DNA of 64,000 bases from Bradyrhizobium genosp. L (GTDB lineage: Bacteria > Pseudomonadota > Alphaproteobacteria > Rhizobiales > Xanthobacteraceae): the NCBI RefSeq assembly GCF_015624485.1, contig NZ_CP061378.1:1922001-1986000 (forward strand). Reading direction: 5' to 3'. The notes under the pieces are model-generated. The model ran no database searches and was not told where the DNA came from. It saw nothing but the letters and a program-made list of their open reading frames with translations. Made by a program: the position numbers and the translations under genes. Positions 59,425 to 64,000 of this stretch are shown here, piece after piece; within the stretch, counting starts at the first letter, position 1, and every line of letters starts with the position of its first letter.

Positions 59425-60045
59425 ATGACGATCGGCCCCCACGACCTGTTCCTGATCATCGACGTGCAGAACGACTTCTGCCCCGGCGGCGCGCTGGCCG
59501 TGGCCGACGGCGATGCCGTGGTCGATGTCATCAACCGGCTGGCGCATCGGTTCGACCACGTGGCGCTGACGCAGGACTGGCACCCGAGCGGCCACAGTTC
59601 GTTTGCGTCATCGCATCTGGGCGCGGCGCCGTTCTCCTCCATCACGATGCCCTACGGCGCGCAGACGCTGTGGCCGGATCACTGCATCCAAGGCACGCCG
59701 GGTGCGGCGTTTCACCCCAAGCTTGCGACCGACAGAGCGGAGCTCGTGATCCGCAAGGGATTCCGGCCTGCGATCGATTCCTATTCGGCATTCTTCGAGA
59801 ACGACCGCAGCACACCGACCGGGCTCGCCGGCTATCTGCGCGAGCGCGGCCTGCGGCGGGTTATCATGGCGGGGCTGGCGACGGATTTCTGCGTGCAATA
59901 TTCGGCGCTCGATGCGCGGCGCCTCGGTTTCGAGACCGCTGTCGTGCTGTCCGCCTGCCGCGCCATCGATCTCGCCGGCTCGCTCGCATCGGCCACCGCG
60001 GCGATGCGCGAGGCCGGGGTCGGGCTGCTCGAGGATATTGCTTGA
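59425..60045 (+). CDS. pncA: nicotinamidase (PncA)
   Basis: 206 residues from the ATG at 59425 (a GTG at 59416, overlapping the upstream TGA, is also in frame). The family's catalytic triad is present: D-F-C in DVQNDFCPGGALAVADGDAV (Asp), K in VIRKGFRPAIDSYSAF (Lys), and Cys in VIMAGLATDFCVQYSALDAR. Metal ligands D and H are in LTQDWHPSGHSSF. It hydrolyses nicotinamide to nicotinate for the salvage branch of NAD synthesis. Position after AspDH with GTGA overlap indicates co-expression; aspartate and nicotinamide routes to NAD would then be coordinated. Confidence 0.93.
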   Translation: MTIGPHDLFLIIDVQNDFCPGGALAVADGDAVVDVINRLAHRFDHVALTQDWHPSGHSSFASSHLGAAPFSSITMPYGAQTLWPDHCIQGTPGAAFHPKLATDRAELVIRKGFRPAIDSYSAFFENDRSTPTGLAGYLRERGLRRVIMAGLATDFCVQYSALDARRLGFETAVVLSACRAIDLAGSLASATAAMREAGVGLLEDIA

Positions 60046-60121
60046 GCAGGCAAAAACCATTGTTTCGACTAGCCTTTTGTTCTAATCCCCGGCTGTTGAC
60101 GGTATTTTCGGCGGAGACTTC

Positions 60122-61108
60122 GTGTCGGGACAGGTTTTACGGATAGGCACACGCAAGAGCGCGATGGCGCTGGCGCAGACCGACGAGGTCGCGCACCTGC
60201 TGCGCGCCTCTGCGCCCGACCTTGCCGTCGATGTCGTCAAGTTCGAGACCCGCGGCGACCAGGACCAGACCAGCAAGCTGTTGCGTCACGGCGGCAAGGG
60301 CGGCGCCTTCGTCGCCGAGATCCGCGAGGCGATGCGGTCAGGCACGCTGCAGGCCGCGATGCATTCACTGAAGGACGTGCCGGGCAACGAGGAAACACCC
60401 CATCTCGTCCTCGCCGCGATGCTGGCGCGCGATGCCGCGAACGACTCGCTGGTACTGCGCCCCGGCCTGTCGCTGGACACCTTTCGTGTCTCGCGCGGCA
60501 AGGGGTTCAAGATCGGCACCAATGCGGTGCGCCGCGCCGCCTATCTGCGCCGGTTGTTTCCGGAAGCTGCCGTGATCCACTATCGCGGCGCCGCCGACAC
60601 CCGCCTTGCAAAGCTCGATCGCGGCGACAAGCAGCGGCTGCCTGACGGCGGCGAGGTCGGGCCGGCGGATGCGCTGGTGATGGCGCGCTCCGGGCTCGAG
60701 CGCATCGGCATGACCGCGCGCATCGCGCATGATTTCTCCGTCGACGAGATGCTGCCGGCCGTGGGCCAGGGCATCGTCGCGGTCGAATGCGTCGAGACCG
60801 ACTGGGCGACGCGCGGCCATCTTGCGAGGATCGACGATGCGTCGTCGCGGCGCTGCGCCGAAGCCGAGCGCGAGGTGCTGTGGGTGCTCAACGGCCATTG
60901 CAATTCGCCGATCGCGGGCCACGCCACGCTCGCGGGCGGCGAGATCACGCTGCGCGCCTCCGTGCTCGACGAGGCCGGCGCACGCTTCATCGAGACGACG
61001 CGGCGGGGACCGGCGGATCGCCCGCGCGAACTCGGCCGCGCCGTCGGCATGGAGCTGCTCGACAAGGGCGCCGCCGAGATCATCGCCCGCACGCGGCCGG
61101 AGGAGTGA
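60122..61108 (+). CDS. hemC: hydroxymethylbilane synthase-like protein (HemC paralogue)
   Basis: 328 residues from the GTG at 60122. HemC landmarks: RIGTRKSAMALAQT (Arg11), GGKGGAFVAEIREAMRSGTL, MHSLKDVPG with D85, GTNAVRRAA (R137/R138), HYRGAADTRLAKLDRGD, LPAVGQGIVAVE, and NGHCNSPIAG with C260, the dipyrromethane-cofactor Cys. All catalytic residues are kept, so it should condense four porphobilinogens. The surrounding loops differ from the usual GTSSLRRQ / RGNVNTRL patterns, and no hemD follows. It could be a second, divergent copy, since the main hemC of this group normally sits by hemD elsewhere; I cannot test that here. Confidence 0.88.
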   Translation: MSGQVLRIGTRKSAMALAQTDEVAHLLRASAPDLAVDVVKFETRGDQDQTSKLLRHGGKGGAFVAEIREAMRSGTLQAAMHSLKDVPGNEETPHLVLAAMLARDAANDSLVLRPGLSLDTFRVSRGKGFKIGTNAVRRAAYLRRLFPEAAVIHYRGAADTRLAKLDRGDKQRLPDGGEVGPADALVMARSGLERIGMTARIAHDFSVDEMLPAVGQGIVAVECVETDWATRGHLARIDDASSRRCAEAEREVLWVLNGHCNSPIAGHATLAGGEITLRASVLDEAGARFIETTRRGPADRPRELGRAVGMELLDKGAAEIIARTRPEE

Positions 61109-61112
61109 GAGG

Positions 61113-61802
61113 CTAACCGCGCAGCGGCCAGCTGCCGATGATTCGGAACCGCGAGGCGGCATCGGCCTGCTTGAACAGCGCGATGCGGTCGATCGCAAGC
61201 GTCGCGAGCCCGAGCGCCGCAAACCGTTCGCGCAACCACGCCACGACAGGAGCGCGGCGCTCGTCGCTCAGCCGTCCGGTCAGCGTCATGTGGAAACGAA
61301 ACTCCTCCATCACGTAAGGATAGCCCCAACGATCGAGATACTCGCACTGCCGCGCCGACAGCTTGGCCGGATTGCGCCGCGCCCGATCGTCCGCCGTCAG
61401 CGGCGCGCGGAAGCCGTCGAATTCGGTGACGCAGTCGGCGGCGAGCCGTTCGAGCTCGTCGGAGCGCCTGGCCGGGATCACCGCGATGAAGCCGCTGATC
61501 GCGTCGACCACCGGCTCGATCCGCGGAATGGGGCGGCCGCGATCTGCGAAGGTGGCGCAGGCCGCGAGCAGATCGGCTTCGTGCGTGCCGTCGGCAAGCG
61601 CCATCGGCGCCTTCAGCGTGGCATGGAAACCGTATTTGCGCGGATCCCGCGTCACCTCGCGCCAGTCCGGCGCGACGCCGTCGGGGAAGGGCACGTCGGC
61701 GCCGGAGGCGGCGTCGTAGCCCAGCATTGTGGAGCCGAAGCGATGCAGCGCGCTGTCGGGCGACGGCGCGTAGTAGATCGCGTAGCGCGGAGTGCTGGCC
61801 AT
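61113..61802 (-). CDS. DUF1045 phosphonate-metabolism protein (2H phosphoesterase fold)
   Basis: 229 residues, starting MASTPRYAIYYAPSPDSALH. Two HxT-type motifs, GFHATLKAP (about 58-66) and RFHMTLTGR (about 169-177), mark the 2H/LigT phosphoesterase fold. The family (DUF1045, named 'phosphonate metabolism protein' because it is found in phn operons) could act on cyclic ribose phosphates like those formed in the C-P lyase pathway; PhnP is the usual enzyme for that step. It is 5 bp downstream of phnM on the same strand, so it is the last gene of the phn operon here, and convergent with hemC. Confidence 0.88.
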   Translation of the reverse strand: MASTPRYAIYYAPSPDSALHRFGSTMLGYDAASGADVPFPDGVAPDWREVTRDPRKYGFHATLKAPMALADGTHEADLLAACATFADRGRPIPRIEPVVDAISGFIAVIPARRSDELERLAADCVTEFDGFRAPLTADDRARRNPAKLSARQCEYLDRWGYPYVMEEFRFHMTLTGRLSDERRAPVVAWLRERFAALGLATLAIDRIALFKQADAASRFRIIGSWPLRG

Positions 61803-61807
61803 CGCTG

Positions 61808-62980
61808 CTACGCCGCCGCAACCGACTTGCGCGCCGCGAGCGAATGGACGAGGCAGCTCGCGTCAGCCAGATGCACCAGCCTCCCGGCCGCGATCACGGC
61901 GACGACGCGCGGCCGTAGCGGCAGCTTGTCGTCGACGATGATGATGTCGGCGCGGCGGCCCGCGGCGATCACACCGCGGTCGGCGAGTCCGGCAGCGCGC
62001 GCCGGTGCCGACGAGATCAGGTCCCAGGCCTTGGCGAGCGGCAGGATGCCGTCGGCAGTGAGTCGGAATGCGGCGAGCAATTGTGCCGGATAGTAGTAAT
62101 CGGACGCCAGCACCGAGCAAAGGCCCTTGGCGATCATGTCGGAGGCCCTGGTCCAGCCGGTGTGGCTGCCGCCGCGCACCACATTCGGCGCGCCGAACAC
62201 GATGAAGTCGCCGGCTCCCGCGGCATCGCGCGCGGTCTCCTCGTTGATCGGGAATTCCGCGATAACAGCGCCGAGCGCGCGAAACTCCTGGCGCATCGCC
62301 GGACTGTTGTCGTCATGCGAAAGCATCCGCACGTTGGCCGCACGCGCGGCCGCGGCAAGGCGCGCGATCGAAGCGGGCACGTCAGGACGCCGCGCGACGA
62401 CCTGGTCGAGCAATTCGCCGACCGCCTCGGGCGAAAGCCCGGTCCGCTCGGCGAGTTGGCCGCGCTTCTTCGGCTTGACGTTGCTGTGGTCGTTGAAGGC
62501 GAACAGGTCGATACGGCCTTCGCTCAGCCACTCGATGATCTCGCCCTCCGCCTCGAGATTGTGGGTCTCGTGGCGCAGATGAAAGCGGGTATCGGCGGCA
62601 AGCTGCGGCCGCAGCGCCTCGATCGCATCGAGCAGCTTGCGCGCATTCTCGGCGCTGCGCAGGCCGGGCTCCCACGACCAGGTCGTGCCGTGGAACACGG
62701 TGGTGATGCCATTGGTGATCACCTGCCGGTCGCTGTCGATCAGGGCCACGTCGGTCGGAAAGTCGACACCGGGACGCGGCATCATCTGGCGCTCGAAGGC
62801 GTCGCCATGCAGGTCGACGATGCCGGGCAGCACCAAGAGGCCGCGAGCATCGAGATGCAGCGTGGCGCGGCCCTGCTCGGCGTCGAGCGCGCCGAGGTCG
62901 CGGCCCGCGGTGCGTAGCGAGGTCTCGACGAAGGCCCCATCAATCAACGTGCGGCCGCCCTCGATGAAAATGTCAGTCAC
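61808..62980 (-). CDS. phnM: alpha-D-ribose 1-methylphosphonate 5-triphosphate diphosphatase
   Basis: 390 residues from the GTG at 62980, which overlaps the upstream transferase gene's TGA (GTGA). Amidohydrolase-superfamily metal sites: [20 protein letters not shown] (the PhnM HxDxxE variant), [34 protein letters not shown] and [13 protein letters not shown]. The Gly-Ile-Thr-Thr-Val and [14 protein letters not shown] stretches are typical of PhnM, which removes pyrophosphate from the C-P lyase intermediate. It belongs to the operon transferase - phnM - DUF1045. The core phnGHIJKL genes are not in the window. Confidence 0.93.
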   Translation of the reverse strand: MTDIFIEGGRTLIDGAFVETSLRTAGRDLGALDAEQGRATLHLDARGLLVLPGIVDLHGDAFERQMMPRPGVDFPTDVALIDSDRQVITNGITTVFHGTTWSWEPGLRSAENARKLLDAIEALRPQLAADTRFHLRHETHNLEAEGEIIEWLSEGRIDLFAFNDHSNVKPKKRGQLAERTGLSPEAVGELLDQVVARRPDVPASIARLAAAARAANVRMLSHDDNSPAMRQEFRALGAVIAEFPINEETARDAAGAGDFIVFGAPNVVRGGSHTGWTRASDMIAKGLCSVLASDYYYPAQLLAAFRLTADGILPLAKAWDLISSAPARAAGLADRGVIAAGRRADIIIVDDKLPLRPRVVAVIAAGRLVHLADASCLVHSLAARKSVAAA

Positions 62981-63636
62981 GATGCGGCACTCCGCTGTTT
63001 GTTGTGTGATGAGGCCTCGGCCTCGTATCTGTCGAGGAAGTCTTCCACCGCAAGCTTGCGGAAATCGGGCAAGGCGCGTCGCAACGTCTCGTGATCCCAG
63101 TCCCACCAGGCAAGCGCGGTGAGGCGATCCGCGATCGCTTCGGAGAAGCGCCGCTTGATCTGCCGCGCCGGATTGCCTGCGACGATCGTATAAGCCGGCA
63201 CGTCCTTGGTCACGATCGCGCCGGCGGCGATCACCGCGCCGGTTCCGACGTTACGGCCGGGCAGCAGGATGGCGCCGTGACCGATCCAGACGTCATGGCC
63301 GATATGCACGTGATGCGCACGTCGCCAGTTGAAGAAGTCGACATCGTCGCTCTCGCCGGGAAAATAGGCGCTGGCGCGGTAGGTGAAATGCGCCTGCGTC
63401 GCGCGGTGCATCGGGTGATTGCCGGGATTGATCCGGGTCATCGCCGCGATCGAGCAGAACTTTCCGATCGATGTGTAGGTGATCTGGCTGTCGTTCACGA
63501 CATAGGAATAGTCGTCCATGCTGACTTCAAGCAGGATCGTGCGCGCGCCGACCTCGCTATATTTGCCGAGTTTGCTCTCGCGCACCGATGCAGTCGGGTC
63601 GACGGTCGGCACGACCGAGAGAGATTTTCCGGCCAT
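62977..63636 (-). CDS. phosphonate-locus hexapeptide-repeat acyltransferase
   Basis: 219 residues, starting [20 protein letters not shown]. Left-handed beta-helix repeats are clear: [76 protein letters not shown] and [16 protein letters not shown], the xenobiotic (CAT-like) acyltransferase type with the H-P-M-H catalytic region ([13 protein letters not shown]). A phosphonate-associated subfamily of such transferases lies next to phnM, as here. Its acceptor is unknown. First gene of the minus-strand phn operon, divergent from phnC with 192 bp between. Confidence 0.88.
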   Translation of the reverse strand: MAGKSLSVVPTVDPTASVRESKLGKYSEVGARTILLEVSMDDYSYVVNDSQITYTSIGKFCSIAAMTRINPGNHPMHRATQAHFTYRASAYFPGESDDVDFFNWRRAHHVHIGHDVWIGHGAILLPGRNVGTGAVIAAGAIVTKDVPAYTIVAGNPARQIKRRFSEAIADRLTALAWWDWDHETLRRALPDFRKLAVEDFLDRYEAEASSHNKQRSAAS

Positions 63637-63762
63637 CTTGGCCTCCGCAAATCATTGCCGTTTCGGGGGAGCGCGCTCCTCATCCGGATGCTTGGTGACA
63701 ACATCATGACGTTGCGATGACGGCAAGAGGTGGGGTGTGGACGATCGCCGCACCGCGGCACT

Positions 63763-63783
63763 CTCGTCACATAACTGTTAAGC
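63763..63783 (+). promoter_or_regulatory. candidate Pho box before phnC
   Basis: TCGTCACATAACTGTTAAGC contains two imperfect copies of the PhoB half-site (CTGTCA) at 11-bp distance (GTCACATAA then CTGTTAAGC). It lies 46 bp upstream of the phnC ATG, in the right place for phosphate control of either operon. The match is weak: two mismatches per repeat. Confidence 0.3.
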
Positions 63784-63828
63784 ACCGGGGATAGCGATGG
63801 CCCAAACGCGGCGCGGTTGGAGCATTGC

Positions 63829-64000
63829 ATGCTGGTGGTGGATGGTTTGACGTGCCGTTTCGGCGCAAAAGCCGCAGTCGACAATGCATCCTTTTCGATC
63901 GCGCCGGGCAGTTTCGTCGGCGTGATCGGCCGCTCCGGTGCCGGCAAGTCGACATTGCTGCGCATGATCAACCGTCTGGCCGATCCGACCTCCGGCCGCA
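63829..64000 (+). CDS. phnC: phosphonate ABC transporter ATP-binding protein (partial, 3' end outside window)
   Basis: 57 codons visible from the ATG at 63829: [20 protein letters not shown], the first strand typical of PhnC-type ATPases, then [20 protein letters not shown], the Walker A motif (GRSGAGKST), and ADPTSG at the edge. The MINRL-x-DPTSG stretch is characteristic for PhnC. It is divergent from the phnM operon and is presumably the first gene of phnCDE. Confidence 0.88.
   Translation, partial: MLVVDGLTCRFGAKAAVDNASFSIAPGSFVGVIGRSGAGKSTLLRMINRLADPTSGR

Overview
The window is 64 kb of high-GC DNA, almost certainly chromosomal, from an alphaproteobacterium of the Bradyrhizobium/Rhodopseudomonas group (Nitrobacteraceae). 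I base this on codon use, on the gene content (DUF2277, DUF1134-like, DUF983, Aap/Bzt-type amino-acid permeases, a MurR/RpiR regulator, divergent phn genes), and on several families of palindromic intergenic repeats that I recall as typical of Bradyrhizobium. The placement is inference from reading; no database was searched.

Layout. 1-10 kb holds small house-keeping and hypothetical genes: SnoaL-like, ArsR-type regulator, collagen-like Gly-X-Y protein, GNAT enzymes, stand-alone Fis-type HTH, SDR, J-domain protein, NudK-like Nudix, FAD-linked oxidase and a Sua5/TsaC enzyme. These are followed by tRNA-Pro(CGG). 10.5-12 kb looks like an insertion scar: an exported beta-helix protein lies next to a 5'-truncated HAD gene. 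12-24.8 kb holds an EAL phosphodiesterase, a DUF1656-HlyD-FusC efflux operon, a TonB siderophore receptor with a PepSY reductase-like partner, a DUF417 protein and a class C beta-lactamase homologue. 25-29.4 kb is glgC-glgA plus a multi-domain rhodanese. 29.5-39.8 kb contains two exported beta-propellers, a serine hydrolase, a MocR-like regulator, DUF983, two MFS transporters and an odd low-GC membrane-protein gene.

The accessory part is the most distinctive. 40.2-42.3 kb encodes seven PLL-lectin-like propeller blades fused directly to a papain-like cysteine peptidase, with a small companion gene 10 bp downstream. 42.3-48.8 kb is a divergent amino-acid uptake/catabolism locus (racemase, binding protein, class III aminotransferase, RpiR regulator // two permeases) with a perfect 11-bp inverted-repeat operator and no ATPase gene. 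49.6-52.9 kb is a type-3 copper (tyrosinase) gene followed by a HEAT-like protein and a HEAT-SCO1-like copper-chaperone fusion, which I read as an enzyme-plus-maturation cassette. 53.6-60 kb combines a RidA-like protein, a Tat-exported flavin amine oxidase, a cytochrome c, an exported RidA, an exported M20 peptidase, aspartate dehydrogenase and nicotinamidase. The oxidase/cytochrome pair resembles the NicA2/CycN arrangement, where cytochrome c and not oxygen accepts the electrons. A lone hemC paralogue follows. 61-64 kb is a phosphonate locus (DUF1045, phnM and a hexapeptide transferase, divergent from phnC, which runs off the window).

The strongest candidates for undescribed biology are the propeller-peptidase/companion pair, the tyrosinase-HEAT-SCO cassette and the exported amine oxidase-cytochrome-RidA chain. 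A highly structured, apparently multicopy non-coding element at about 52.96-53.31 kb is also worth a look. No CRISPR array, rRNA, complete IS element or phage module was seen.
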